A program made the position numbers and the translations under genes. A DNA stretch of 64,000 bases. Origin: Leucocoprinus leucothites. Lineage: Eukaryota > Basidiomycota > Agaricomycetes > Agaricales > Agaricaceae. Within the stretch, counting starts at the first letter, position 1. Every line of letters starts with the position of its first letter. The stretch spans positions 186,001 to 250,000 of the forward strand of contig JAACJO010000003.1 in the NCBI GenBank assembly GCA_013368445.1, written 5' to 3'. This document shows, one piece after another, positions 37,331 through 49,879 of the stretch. Under the pieces are notes generated by a model. That model was not told the origin of the DNA. It saw nothing but the letters and a program-made list of their open reading frames with translations, and ran no database searches.

Positions 37331-37337
37331 TATAAAA
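37331..37337 (+). promoter_or_regulatory. probable TATA box of the phosphatase gene
   Basis: TATAAAA, about 160 bp before the ATG at 37494, followed by a long CT-rich tract (37360-37490) typical of fungal core promoters. Confidence 0.5.
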
Positions 37338-37493
37338 CGTGAATGTCGTTCCAGAATACTCACCAGGCCGTCGTTCCTACTCCTCTCCCGTCCTGAGTTC
37401 CTGAGCCCTAGCTCCAATACGATCTTCCGCCTCCTACAAGTCTCCACTCCCGACGCTCAGCCCCACACCGCACCCTCCTTACTCCACTTGACT

Positions 37494-38092
37494 ATGATTC
37501 GCTTCGACCAGGTCCCACCCGAGGTTATGCAGGCCATGTGCACACCTATGCACCAAGTGCTCTCACCAGCGCCAGTTCCAGGGCAACCTACCACAGGTGC
37601 ACTGTTCATCGGCTCGTTTGCCGCTGTCCAAGACAAGGACATGCTTCGCGAGCATCACATTACTCACATCGTCCAAGTACTCGATGTTCCCTGGCTGCCC
37701 GCCTACGAAAAAGATGGGTTCAGCACTTACCGCATCAGCATCGATGATGCCACCAACGTTGACATCCGACCTTACCTCGAGGCCGCATGCAATTATATTG
37801 ATAGCGCTCTCCGTTCGGGAAGGAATTGCCTCGTTCATTGTCAACAGGTATGCCGAGTGTTATTTATCATCGGGTTCAAGCTGATGCCGAGATGATTAAG
37901 GGCGTTTCGCGTAGTGCGGCTGTTGTGCTTGCGTACCTCATCCGCAATCGTGCGATGACTTTAGATAATGCCATGACTTACTTGAAACGCAAGCGTGCCT
38001 GCGTCAAGCCCAACTCTGCTTTCATCCAAGCACTCCAAGAATGGGAAGCCGCCTCCCGTCGCCCAGGCTTTTCTCGCCGCTTCACGACTTAA
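37494..38092 (+). CDS. dual-specificity protein phosphatase
   Basis: Cys-dependent phosphatase of the DSP group, removing phosphate from Tyr and Ser/Thr of proteins; the target is unknown. Exons 37494-37847 and 37901-38092 give 181 residues, close to the size of a bare catalytic domain. Seen: GALFIGSFAAVQDKDML, HITHIVQVLDVPWLP, an ISIDDATNVDI segment with the likely general-acid Asp, and the P-loop HCQQGVSRSAAVVLAYLI (HCxxGxxRS with catalytic Cys and Arg), then AMTYLKRKRACVKPN. The only intron splits the P-loop between Q and G. No extra domain or membrane segment. The N terminus is short, so the ATG at 37494 is the natural start. The frame also opens at a TTG 6 bases earlier, which is ignored. 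Confidence 0.9.
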
Positions 38093-39215
38093 CTCCAAAT
38101 GAATGCTACTCGAGGAATTATGTGAGCTCCGTGAGTAAGCCCATTCCGTTCTTTCGGAAGCCAATCCCTTGCTTCATTTACTGCTTCACTCCACTACCCT
38201 ACCCGCTGTACCTTTCACCCATTTCTGCCGAGAATTCTACATATCCCCGCATAGACGCCGGTTCTTGGGCTCTTTGCCTTCCTCTTGCCTCTCTTCGTTC
38301 GAGTTAGGAGGGTCCCAATCTTTCTATGCTCCACCCCAACACTCTTCCATCAGTTTTGGGAGAGGGTCTTCAGCTTTTTTTTTTGGGTTCTCTTGTGTAC
38401 GGCATGTAATTCTATCTTGCCGTCATCGGGGCCGTCGCACGACACGTACCCCAGTTTTACACACAACCCCTCTTTCACTTTTCGTCCCAACCCCATTTCA
38501 GGAATTTCAAAACATATGGACTAATGGTGACGTCATAACCAGGTACCAAAAACCCACCCCACCATCTTCTGCACGCGATCCCTCTATTCTCTTGTCCCTC
38601 AGTCCTCCACGAGCTCGCTAATCCTCGGCGTCGTTTTCTCCGAAGGAAAACTCACTACCCCAAAAAGAAAAAAGAAGGAAAAAAAATCGAACCCTGGCAT
38701 CCTATTCGATCTGCAGTATTACAATCACGACGACAATACTCACCGAATAATCTGTCGCTACCCGCTTGCACACCACCCTACTTGCTTTGAACAATACGTT
38801 TATAATTTGCCTCGCACGTATTTGTCCTCTCTAGTAATGGTCTCTAACTTGGGTCTCTTTATATTTGATACCCACCGACCCTTGTACTATCATTCCTAGC
38901 CCTTGTCTACTCTATCTCTCCTTTTACTCCTAGCTCTATTGGTCTGGCTGTAATGCCCATATACCCATCTCTTGTACCCTGCTTTCCACGGACCCTGTTT
39001 CACTCCCTCTGGTGGCTTCGATATCTTGTTCGAAGCCATTTTCCCTGTCCTTTTCTTCCCGTTTACTCCTGGGGCTTTATGTTGGTGGTCGATTTGTTGA
39101 TTTTCATCTGTAGTAATCCACAAAAAGTACTAATTTCATCTTTTTCATCCATTTCCGCAATGGAAAATGCTTCCGAATGCTCCAAAGCCGATGGATTACA
39201 CGCTTCACAAAACCC
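38093..39215. other. convergent intergenic region, pyrimidine-rich
   Basis: Lies between the ends of the phosphatase (+) and the potassium channel (-). Long CT-rich stretches keep several frames open (for example 38169-38621) without any protein-like features. It contains a T run near 38376 and an A run near 38660-38685. Probably 3' UTRs. Confidence 0.5.
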
Positions 39216-41847
39216 CTATTCATTGATAACTCTAACCTCTGCCTCTTTCGAAGTTACGTTCTCAAGCAGTGTACATAACTTATTCAATACCCATTGGGTC
39301 TCCGTGTCTGAGCTAAATAGCGGACCTTGATCATCCAACCAAGTCCACCTCCACGCCTCAACTGCACTCGCAACTTCAGCCATCTCCTCACTAACATTCT
39401 CTTCCTCAACTGCGCCTGCCATGTTCCCATGGTCTTGCTCAGACGACCCCGCATGCTGCTCATGTCCCCTTCCGCCTGCGAGCTCGCCGAGTCTCCCAAG
39501 GGGTGGCCTTCTGCTGGCACTGGCAGTCCCGGACACGACACCCAATGTTTCCCCCGATTCATCCATCAGTTTCAGCCACCGAACCCACTCAGGCCAAGCA
39601 TACCGTATAGGAGGCGCCTGCGATGCATCTTTTGCCACCCGAGATATTTCGCGCGCGAGGCGTACTGTGAGAGTGAGGTTCTCCTCGTGTTCCTGTGTGG
39701 TTTCTTCAAGAACTGTTTGGGTACCTTCTTCTCGGACTTCTTCTTCTCGCGTTTGTGTTCCCTCGGCAGTTCGAGCTGGGCCTGCTTCCGTTCGAGTCGC
39801 GGTGTCTTCATTTGCTTCTGATCGATCACGAATAGGCTGTTGAGATGATGTGATCGATTTTGTTCTTGTTCTTGCTCCTCTCTTGATCCATTCACGGACT
39901 CTCCCACCCTCGCCCTTCTCTGTGTCAAATGCCTTCTCCTTTTTCTTCTCGTCTCTCGTCTCACCTTCCTCAGTCCTTTCAGGTAACAAACTTTTTCTGC
40001 CAAGCAATACCACGCCCTCTTTCACACCATCAAGCACTGTCTCCCCCATGTTCGCGATGAGGACTGTCACAGTCGGTACGGCTACGAGAGACCAAATGAC
40101 GAAAAATGGTCGGGAGGAAGCGGTTGTCGGAAAGAAGTCACCATAGCCAATTGTAGTGATTGAAGTGTAGGTAAAGTATAGTGCGGTGGGATACGACCAA
40201 TGGTCATCCTATTTTGAGAAAGATGAGAATAAATTACTTTGGAGGGTGAAGAGATAAACCGAGAGCCCACATACATTTATTTCACATGCCCAAAATACCA
40301 ATGAACCTCCAACCCATACTAAGATGAAAGCAGCGACAGAGAGTGCAAGGGCAATGTATCTCTCCGTTTTGTTTGCCGACCTCTCGATATATCGCATCAA
40401 CTCGAACTCATGCTTCCGCCAAATTTTATGATCGTTTGCAACGACATCGTGGATCTTTTCTTTCAAACGTGATTCCTTGGTTTCAGTGTTTTCACGGGAT
40501 TTAAGGAATTTCTTCACATCCCGCCCCGAGCGCATTTTCCTCCTCGTAACTGCATCTTCTCGGCTTGGCTCATCATGACGGTCAATAATCCCTTCCCACC
40601 TCTCCCGCTCTTTCTCTATTCTCCTCTTTGTAATCCTTGCCTTTCCGCGCTCCAGAACTAAAGCTCTAACACTGCTCACTATCAACCCAACAAACACGAT
40701 ACCAAGCGCGGCGTAAGGAAGTAACAACATTCTTCCAGCAACTTTCGTCACCGGGAAATCCGAACCAAGACCGATTGTTAACAGAGTATAGTCGGCCCAG
40801 TATACTCCATCGACAAAGTCCCAGCCTTCGATAGATGCAAATACGCCACCACCGAGGGCAAGATAGGCCGAGAATAGGATGGTTTGGAGCATGAGTGTGC
40901 GTTGGGGAGTGGAGAGTTGGGCAAAGGAAGGTGGGTAGGCGCGGAAAGGGTGAGAAGCGCCGAGGACGTTGAGCAAGAGGAGGGTAGAGACAATGAAGTA
41001 GAGGATGCAGGCTATGAAGGCATAGTAGAAACTTTGGGAGAGGGCGTATGCAGGAGATTGGCGTAGAAGGGTCGTGTGAGTGACGGAAATTGGAATCAGG
41101 AGTAATATACAAGACGAATACCTAAATCCGATATTTTGTGTTAGACATATCAAAAGAAGCTTCGGATTGGAAACCTACCAGAAGATGATCGTGAAAGGCT
41201 GAGCTATTCGATAGGGTATACGTTTGGCAAAGTTGAAGAGAAGGAGGAGATTGGCCAACAATGCAAGGACGAGAGAAACAATATTCAGAGCGAGCACCCT
41301 TCACATAAAATCAGCCAAGTCCTCAGAAAATGGTGGAGTTAGGCTACATACCAGGCAGGATCTCTCACACGAGCACCATCTTGTTTTATTATTCGCCACG
41401 TCTGTACGAGGCCACAGATAGAAAACAAGTTGGCAATTGGGCCAAAAGTCCCAGCGATCAAAGGAAATGAGACAGAAGTGAACCACCATAACCTAAGATG
41501 CTTTGAAATTAATCACTGTAGCACGAAACTGCGGGAAAAGCGACTTACGTTGGTTGATAATACTCCTCCTCCTCTGCAACTCCATCCACAGACTTGTCCT
41601 TTACTTCTGGTGGCCGGCGCGATGTGTGACGTTCAAGAGGCTGCTCAGGTTCTGAGTACGAATGCCGAACAGGTGGCCCGGTACTACTCCTTCGCCTCTC
41701 TCGAACTTCACCTCTCAAACTGTCGTCCGATAATGCCGAGAGTGAGGGGGAATGATGAGGGTGCCAGTGGAGTTGGGGATTATGGATCTGGCGGTGTGTA
41801 TACTTTGAGGCGCTTTGTATGTTGTCGTCGAGTCCAAGGTCGTTCAT
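39216..41847 (-). CDS. TOK1: TOK1-type outward-rectifying two-pore potassium channel
   Basis: Plasma-membrane K+ channel with eight transmembrane helices and two pore loops, the layout unique to fungal TOK channels. Five exons join in frame to close to 800 residues. The hydrophilic N-terminal 100 residues are followed by helices in LWWFTSVSFPLIAGTFGPIA, ALNIVSLVLALLANLLLL, SCILLLIPISV and FIACILYFIVSTLLLLN, then pore 1 (DYTLLTIGLGSDFP), a charged intracellular loop (RKMRSGRDVKKFLKSR), pore 2 (YTSITTIGYGDFFPTT) and a final helix (VAVPTVTVLIANMGE). The C-terminal tail of about 270 residues is very rich in Glu, Arg and Thr and is probably disordered and regulatory. GLG and GYG filters match known TOK channels. 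ATG at 41847, stop TAG at 39216. No defect seen. Confidence 0.92.
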
Positions 41848-43758
41848 AGTGAGTAGAGTGGAGCTTGGGTCTCAGACCACCCCACTGAGGTACTGTAGTA
41901 TGTGAAATTGCCGCATCCGAGTGAGGGTGGACGTTTATGTAGCCTCTATTGTGGACGAAGCAGGAATGTATGTTATCTGCAGAATGAGCTCCATGACAGG
42001 ATCGGAGCAGACGTCATAAGTACAGAGTGGAGTCTCGGATGATGATGACTCTTTGTGGTGCAAAGTGAGCACAGGACTTGCCAAAAGCGAGGATTGAAAG
42101 CGGTGAGGATTGATATTTGGATGACTGCCAGGCGAAATAAGGTGAGGTGGTGGTTTGGTCGTTAAGAGAGATATGTCGCCAACGCTCGAATTATGACATA
42201 TCAAGTTGCTTGACGACGATTCCAAATGGTCACGTGGAAAACATCTAGCGCTTACAATTAAATTGATAGGCGCCCGAAGCTGATGGTTCACTCATTTGCG
42301 GTCGCAGGTAGAGACAGACCTATGTACATTTGGCCAACGGGAATCATATATGGGACATAAAGGGTTTGATTTATCCGTCTTCTCTCTGGTCTAATGGTAG
42401 CCGTTGCTCCAAGTTTAACGATATTCTGCCTGCTATCTCTAAAGCAAGCCTTCGCCAACCCCCCCCCCCCCCCCGCAGCGCAAAGTATTTCTATGGGACT
42501 CAAAAGTTCTGGGGGAATTCCCCGGTCCGAACTCCATCATATTACAAGCATTACAAGGCCCGCGGCATCTTGAACATACAAATGAACCATTACTATCAAG
42601 CCCAGCCAGGCTGAGGGTGATACAATCATAGTCCACTTCGATAGTACGCTGCTCGAAATAGCTATTTGTAACCGTGGTGGTAAGTTTTACTTGACGTGAA
42701 ACTGGACAAGGTAGGCTGAATATGTGAGCGTGAGGGAAACAAAATAGCAGAGGAGTAGCCGATCGTGATTGTGCTGACCGTTTCTCTGCCCGGCCAAGAT
42801 CGAAGGGAGATACGGGCGTTATTCTTAAATTGAACAGAAAGAGGTTGAATGACCATTGAAGATCTCCATTGGGGACCACTGTTCTTCAAAATTGCAAGAT
42901 CGTAGAGGAGACCTGATCACTAGATATGTCCGCATCGGAACCTGGTCTCCCCGATTACTCAGAGACAAAATGTGGTTCGCCAGCGAGATATTATTTTGCG
43001 AAAATGAAAATAGACGTTGAAAGTACAACAATTTTATGGCTCCAATTTTCCTTGATTGAAGACAATGGACTGCTTCGCCATTAAGGTTAATAATCCCGTC
43101 CCATGAGCTGGATGTCCCTTCTCCGATCATTTCTGACGGCCCCAGTATTCATCAGAATTTTTTTTACCTAGCATTGCCAGTGAGAACCCATTTTAGGTTC
43201 CATAAGTCGGCTGTAGAGCGCTTGTATTTTGTTTTAGAGTAAGAAAAGAAGCCCCAGTATTCTGGTAATCACGAGTAACTACTTTTCTAAACTTTCCAGA
43301 TCAATCTTGCTGTGGCACCTGGGGTTCTTGGCCCAATAGACGAGATGGATGCCGAAAGTAAAATGCGCATCATCTGGAGTGACCACGCGTAGATTATCAT
43401 TAGAAGAAGAATGCGCTTTCCCCTTGTATTTCGGATGTCCCCACGTAGAACAAAGCCGATTGAAGCTGAGATACAGAGTCCGAAAGACCGGCGAAGCTCG
43501 AGCCAAGAAGGTAATTCTATTTCTTTAGTAGCTCTTGTTGAAAAGTATTTAGCTTCCGTCCTCATGGACACAGTATGAGTCTAGGTCTTTCAGCGCAGTA
43601 GCCCATGTTCCGAGGCACGATGATGGGGGAAGATCGGTGAAAGAGTCAAGGGGCGTGGGATCAAGGAGCCAATCAGATCAAAGGTATTGATAAACAGGAG
43701 TAAATACGTGGTCCGCAAAACCCCGCTGGTTCTGTCATCTTACTACACAACGAGCACG
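41848..43758. other. divergent intergenic region
   Basis: Separates the divergent potassium channel and complex I genes. Contains a C homopolymer at 42459-42474. Minus-strand frames at 42439-42879 and 43279-43571 lack recognisable features. No RNA gene seen. Confidence 0.5.
42459..42474 (+). repeat. C homopolymer, 16 bases
   Basis: Sixteen C in a row in non-coding DNA. Length in the real genome may differ because such tracts are prone to sequencing and replication slippage. Confidence 0.9.
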
Positions 43759-45630
43759 ATGTTCCGGTCGTCGTCCTCAACGACACAGGCGGTGCTGAAA
43801 GCATCGACCTCAGCATCACGTATGTTCCCAACTCACTAAATTCGATAACGAGTTCACATCTTTTGTCTATGAACAGGTGTCGCGCGGCCGTTCCGTGCAA
43901 AACTTCGGTCCCAACGTTCCTTCGCGACTGTCGCGGATCCACCTGTCCGCAGATATGGCGGTTTGAAAGACCAAGATCGTATATTTACCAATGTCTACTC
44001 GAGACACGACCACGGAATGAAAGGTGCCCAGGTATGTCCTTAACGTCGCGTAGGAGTTTTCTGGGTTTCAAACCGTTATGTTTCCTAGTCAAGAGGTGAT
44101 TGGCACAAAACCAAAGAAATTTTGCTGAAGGGTGATTCTTGGATCATCCAAACTATCAAGGATTCTGGTTTGCGTGGTCGTGGCGGTGCTGGGTTTCCTA
44201 GCGGCCTGAAATGGAGTTTCATGAACAAGCCAAATTGGCAGCAGGACCCTCGGTTAGTATTCGATCCCGGTGGCTCTGTTTCATCTCTCAGAAGCTGAAG
44301 ATTAACCTTCATAATAGACCCCGATACCTCGTCATCAACGCTGATGAAGGTGAACCAGGAACCTGCAAGGACCGCGAAATCCTGCGCGGCGATCCTCACA
44401 AACTAGTCGAAGGCTGCCTTGTCGCCGGTCGCGCCATGAACGCCAGTGCAGCTTACATCTACATCCGTGGTGAATTCTACCAGGAGGCCTCCCACGTCCA
44501 ACAAGCCATCAACGAAGCATACGCCGCTGGATTCCTCGGAAAGAATGCTTGTGGCTCAGGTTATGACTTTGACGTCTATGTGCATCGTGGGGCCGGAGCC
44601 TATATCTGCGGTGAAGAAACTGCCTTGATTGAGTCTCTTGAAGGCAAACAAGGCAAACCACGCCTGAAACCTCCTTTCCCCGCCGACGTCGGTCTTTTCG
44701 GCTGCCCTACCACCGTGGCTAACGTCGAAACTGTCGCCGTTGCTCCCACCATCTGCCGTCGTGGTGCCAGCTGGTTCGCAGGTTTCGGTCGTGAGCGGAA
44801 CCAGGGTACCAAACTCTTCTGCATCAGCGGTCATGTTAATAATCCTTGTGTCATTGAGGAGGAGATGAGCATTCCTCTCAAGGACCTAATTGAGAAACAT
44901 TGTGGTGGCGTTGTTGGTGGCTGGGACAATCTACTTGGAATCGTTCCCGGCGGTTCCAGTGTGCCCGTTCTGCCAATCAAGAAATGTGAAGAGGTCTTGT
45001 GAGTGAAACAACACTATGGCCATCTCAGATACACATTGCTCACCCGTCTTGATAGGATGGACTTTGACTCCCTGCGAGATGCCCAATCTGGCTTAGGAAC
45101 TGGTGCTGTCATTGTCATGAACAAGAGCACTGATATCGTGTCTGCCATTGCCCGATTCTCCCAGGCAAGTGTTTCGACATGCCTTTTATGTTTAGTGTCT
45201 TATCGTATCTACAGTTCTACAAGCACGAGTCGTGCGGTCAGTGCACACCTTGCCGCGAGGGTACAACGTGGATGTCCAAAATGATGGATCGTTTCGTTGA
45301 GGGTCGCGCCCACCAACGAGAAATCGATATGCTTCTTGAGCTCACGTATGTTTTGTCCATCCCTTATCTTACAATAACAGAAGCTGAATGCTTGAAATTA
45401 GTAAACAAGTTGAAGGCCGAACAATCTGCGCACTTGGTGATGCTGCGGCATGGCCAATCCAAGGTCTCATGAGGCATTTCCGGCCTGAGGTAGAGCGCCG
45501 TATTGCAGAATTCCAGACAGTAAATGGGCATGTTGGATTCGGTGGACACCTATCCAGTGCTATGGATGAGACGTTGGCAGTGCCCGATAATTTGGGGTTG
45601 AGGGCTCCTGAGCCTCAACCCAGAGCTTGA
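43759..45630 (+). CDS. NDUFV1: NADH:ubiquinone oxidoreductase 51 kDa subunit (complex I, NDUFV1)
   Basis: Catalytic flavoprotein subunit of mitochondrial complex I: binds NADH, FMN and the N3 4Fe-4S cluster, and passes electrons into the peripheral arm. About seven exons. [17 protein letters not shown] plus [20 protein letters not shown] is a mitochondrial presequence. Then [15 protein letters not shown], the FMN/NADH glycine-rich [71 protein letters not shown] and GTGAVIVM. The cluster ligands sit in [12 protein letters not shown] with a fourth Cys in [12 protein letters not shown]. All are canonical. The C-terminal tail is about 25 residues beyond the fold. ATG at 43759, stop TGA at 45628. 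It is a single-copy housekeeping gene in most fungi. Confidence 0.95.
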
Positions 45631-46686
45631 TCGTATTGTGTGTCGTCTTTGAAGTCGTTGGAACTACATAGTTTCGGACTTTTTGTGGAGTAAAAGTTGA
45701 CGTGCAATAGATTATTTCTATATCCTACTACGGAGGAGAGTACCACTGTGGTGCAGTTGGACCACAATGATGGCTACGCCACTTTTGTTGGAGGAGATCC
45801 CCATGGTTGTGTTACGACCCGTAACAGATACCATGCTGCTGCAGCGTGTTCGTCGCCATTGAGAGTAATCACCGGCGGGCACCAGACAGGAATCTAAGGC
45901 ATATCTGATCATCGGCGGTGAGACGTTAGATCTATGTCTTTGGGTGCTCTATTGTTCTATCATTCTAGCCATATGATCTTCCCGAGCTGGTTGACAGTGC
46001 CCCTATGACGACCATTTCAATATTTCATCAAGTAGTGAATGGGATCTCAGAGCACATGACAAGGAATACGTGCTCAAACACAGGAAGATTTGATGTAAGA
46101 GTGTGTGACATCTTACTCTGAAACAGAGGTAGATGTCTTCTCCGCACTGCGGCGTTGGACAGCTTCTGCCCGTGCATAGAAGTGTTACTCGAATGTTACG
46201 CAACGTCCTCGGCCAAGGGATCTGCGGGATTATTAGGCCTACATATAGACCCGTGACGAATACTTGAATTGGATGTACTTGCTCTCTAACTATAGCGGAT
46301 CCAGGGACAGATATCTAATACTCTTCTGTCTCCTCGCGCTGATCCGGTACGAGCCGGTGTACCAGGCTCCCTGACTCCTCGTGTATCTTCATCGCAGCTG
46401 AACACCCATCTTGAACGCCAGAAATCAGAAGCTTCAAGTTCCAGAGGCGGATCTTCTCAGTGAAAGGGGATTATGACCAGTCAAGAGCCAGGAATAATTA
46501 AATTGCAGAAAATGCGTTAATGTCTACAGGTAAATACAACGATGATGTCCATGGCGGGTGTTTACATATGACAGCTGATTACTAGTCCGGCTGAGAAATA
46601 GAGCCAAAGTAATGTAATACTACATAATGATAATATCATAAGATCATTTAATATCAACATGAGCGTCCATTTCATCAAGGATTGGA
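45631..46686. other. convergent intergenic region
   Basis: Between the ends of the complex I gene (+) and the transcription factor (-). AT-rich near 46600-46660. No gene, RNA or repeat seen. Confidence 0.5.
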
Positions 46687-49600
46687 TCATGAAGGAAGGA
46701 GGGTGGAAGATACATAAGAGAATTGATTTTCATCGTACTGCCCTCCGACGTTAAAAGAGTGTAAGCCTTGTACTGATTGTAGGCTGGGTGATAGCTTGCC
46801 AACATCAAAGGACTGCCGCTGCCACAGCTGTTCAGGGGTCAGGGAAGCGGATAGACTCGAGGGAGTTCCAAGGTCGAATGAAGTCAAATTCATGGTATTG
46901 ATCAAGGAACGAGGACCTCTGGAGGCATTTATCTGATGGGTTCGAAATTCAGAACTCGCCGATAACCAAGGAATATGACTTGACCTACAATTATCTTCTT
47001 TACGATTTGCTCGAACGAAGTGATGTTGTCGTTGGAGGCTAGCTTATTTTTAGCATCTTTTGACAACATGGTCGATTCTGCAACTATGATGGGGGCTTAG
47101 GTTAACTGCGAGACTTGTCTGAGTGTATATTGTTGGCTTACCAAGGAGGCTCTCAATCAGACTGATAGTATTCCGTGTTACTGACGGCGCATGTTCTCCA
47201 ACAGACCTGCCGATTTCAGTTGAGTGGGGAATGAAGGGGAAATAGCCTTTCAACATACCTAAACAGCTGTAGTCCATCCTGGATCTCTTTCCTCCGCTGT
47301 TCAACCTCGGCCTCCGTACCGTCGTTATGCAGATGACACAGATCTACAAAGAGTACGACGATCTATTGAGGTTTTCATCTCAGTACTATAAATATAGAGG
47401 TCGCAATGGAACCCACAGCCGTAAAGCCACAGAGCACAGCCGTCCACCACCGAAGGAGCTTTTCCGCCTGACGATTGGTGCCAAGGTGTTGTAAGATCAG
47501 TTGCGCAGATTTGATACAATATCTTCGAGAATTAGTCTAAATCATCAGCGGTGAGGGATGGAGATATGCGGAGAATGATAACTCGACCTACGGATCGATC
47601 ATCATAGCATCCCCTGAAAAGGAATGGCCGATGTAGAGAAAGGAGCCGTGTTTGAGCCATTATATGACAGAGAGACCTCTCCATGCAAGTAACCTGACTC
47701 GAGCGGCTGAACTTTTGAGGATCGGTAGTGACTTGGAAATAATCTTTGATCTCTCCAATGCTGTTGTTGATCTTGCAATCCATCGTCTGTGCATACTCTG
47801 GCTCGTACCCACCACAATTGACTTCATCTATGATTTGGCGATGATGTTCAACGAAGCGCAGACGACATAAGAATGACGACATCTCCTAACCAATGTTCCA
47901 GTTGAGCACAGAATCTTATCGGAGGTAGAAATCGCTCACGGTGTGCACATTAAGCGGCTTCGATTGTACGACATCAGCCTCTATCAGATCGGCATCATCT
48001 ATATTTGCTGGAAATGAAGTGTGGTTCTGTGATGGATGAACCGAGTAAGCCCCTTGATGGGCCATTGCTTGCGACCAGTCTTCGACCACCTGGAATTGGC
48101 TCAGCGCCGACCGACCCCTGAGGAAAACGAAGCTTACGAGGTTCCACCAGACACGGCGCGCAACTTCTCTCCGGATAGAGGACCTCCATTCGGGCGGATA
48201 CTGTCGTATACCGGTTTCATTTCCAAGGCGCGACATTCCGATGTTCTGGGCAATCTGGTGCATGGTCCATGTGCCTCAGAAGTGAAAAATTTTCAAGGGC
48301 AATGCGAGGTTCTCACTTTAATTGCAGCCCCAACCATAGCCCAGCTGGAACTGAAGCGGATTAGGGTTGTTTTTGGAATGAAATGAAAACTAAAAAAACC
48401 TACTCAGAGTCGTCGTGATTCTGTTGATATACACCCGTCAACCTGGAATGATTGTGAGACGACCACAATAACTCGCATCCGAGAGTGGAGACATACACGA
48501 TGGTTTGAAGATGCTCGAGAGAGTGGCATGATGTGAAGTTGGCGTATTGTAAACAAGCCTGGCAAACAAGAATTTAGCGAGGATAGAAAAAAACCTGAGC
48601 TAAACTAACTTACCTGAGCGCCGGAGTATAAATGTTGTGCATAGTCCGAGCAGGCCGCGTAACTGAGCATTAGCTGTTCGCACAGTTGCGCATCAGCGAA
48701 GTGAAACGATAGACAAAGCACAATGAGCAAAACGCCAAGGAAATCAATGTTAACTAAGTGATATTGGTGTTGATGGATGTGGGCAAGCAAAATATTTGTC
48801 TGCTCAAAGGGGTTATTTATGGCCGATAAGACTTTTTGAGTCACGCCGCAAACGTACCTCCGCCATGAATGTTGGCACATGTATAACCTGAGAAAGCATT
48901 CAGCACTGACGTCTTAGGATTATCGCTGGTATGCGGCACTTACCTTAGCATACCAATCCACTTGTTGAACCTGTCAGGGCATTAGCCGACGGACAAGGAC
49001 CTAAGGAGAATGGTACACACATAGAATCGTAATAGAAGCTGCGTTTGCGCCTGTGTCGGAAGCGCACAGAGAATACGACGAACTATATCTTGTGGCGAGT
49101 TGACGAATAGGGACCATGGATGGGTGATTGGTAGGTGTGTCTGAGGGAGTGTCTCGTTCGCAGTCGACGGAGTGCTGAACATGCTCATGGAGAAGTCACT
49201 GGTTGCTCGCGTTCTATTCACCTTGTGCCCCATTGCAAAATCCTGGCTAGATTTTAGCGTTCGGCTGTGTATCACAAACAGGTTGTTTCTACCTCAAGAA
49301 TCATCGCGCTCTCTTCAGCCGAAGTCCCAACTCTGAGAAGACTAGGTGTCTGGGAAGAAAAGCCCCTACTCCGTGGACGGTTTGGGCTGAGGCTGGCACT
49401 TTTCGGGTAAGGCGAAGAGGATAACTCGCGCCTCCGGATGGAACGAGGGGATTCATCATCGCTCGGAGAGCCTCTTCTTGAGAGGACGGATATTGTGTTC
49501 TCTAGCTTTTGAACGCGATCAACAAGTTCTTCTATTCTTTCAGTGCTCCTGATGAAACCAAAGGTCAGAAATACGACAAGATAATGATGGGATAGAACAT

Positions 49601-49879
49601 ACTGCAACATGCTCCTATCGACCTCACGACAGACGTCCCCTTCTCCTCGCAGGATACAAGGAGTACATGGATATGATTTACTGCCTAAACGAGGGAGGGC
49701 AATCAGGAACATTCATCACTCAGCAAGGCGAGGGCGCACATTTAATCTTCCTCTTGCGGCCTAATTTAACGAGTGAGGTATGGTTTAATAACTTGAGCTT
49801 GAGCTTGCAGTAGGATATACTAGTACGCACATTGGAAACAGCTCTGAATTGGTCTTGAGGACACCCGAGCTTCTGACAT
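46687..49879 (-). CDS. Zn2Cys6 fungal transcription factor with Fungal_trans domain
   Basis: Binuclear zinc-cluster regulator expected in the nucleus. Nineteen exons could be joined in one frame. MSEARVSSRPIQSCFQ splices to CRKRKIK and then to CSKSYPCTPCILRGEGDVC, producing C-x2-C-x6-C-x5-C-x2-C-x8-C; each cluster intron begins inside a Cys codon (T then GTGCGC or GTGCGT). A coiled-coil-like TERIEELVDRVQKLENTIS and an Arg/Ser linker follow. The middle domain shows VQQVDWYAK, VIHVPTFMAE, AQNIGMSRLG, RREVARRVWWNL, YSVHPSQNHTSFPANIDDADL and RLLSLHRPFL, the pattern of fungal-specific transcription factors. C-terminal part ends QFSYVSSTLLPS. Targets unknown. The flavin monooxygenase is the next gene upstream on the same strand, 1.5 kb away, and is a possible target. 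Confidence 0.88.

Noticed and set aside
38169..38621. 150-codon plus-strand frame after the phosphatase
   Set aside because: Open because of CT-rich composition; overlapping frames are equally open and none looks protein-like.
42439..42879. 146-codon minus-strand frame upstream of the potassium channel
   Set aside because: It runs through the C homopolymer, has low-complexity ends and no protein-family character.
47000..48400. Plus-strand frames within the transcription factor locus (e.g. 48036-48386)
   Set aside because: They are antisense to well-supported exons of the minus-strand gene.
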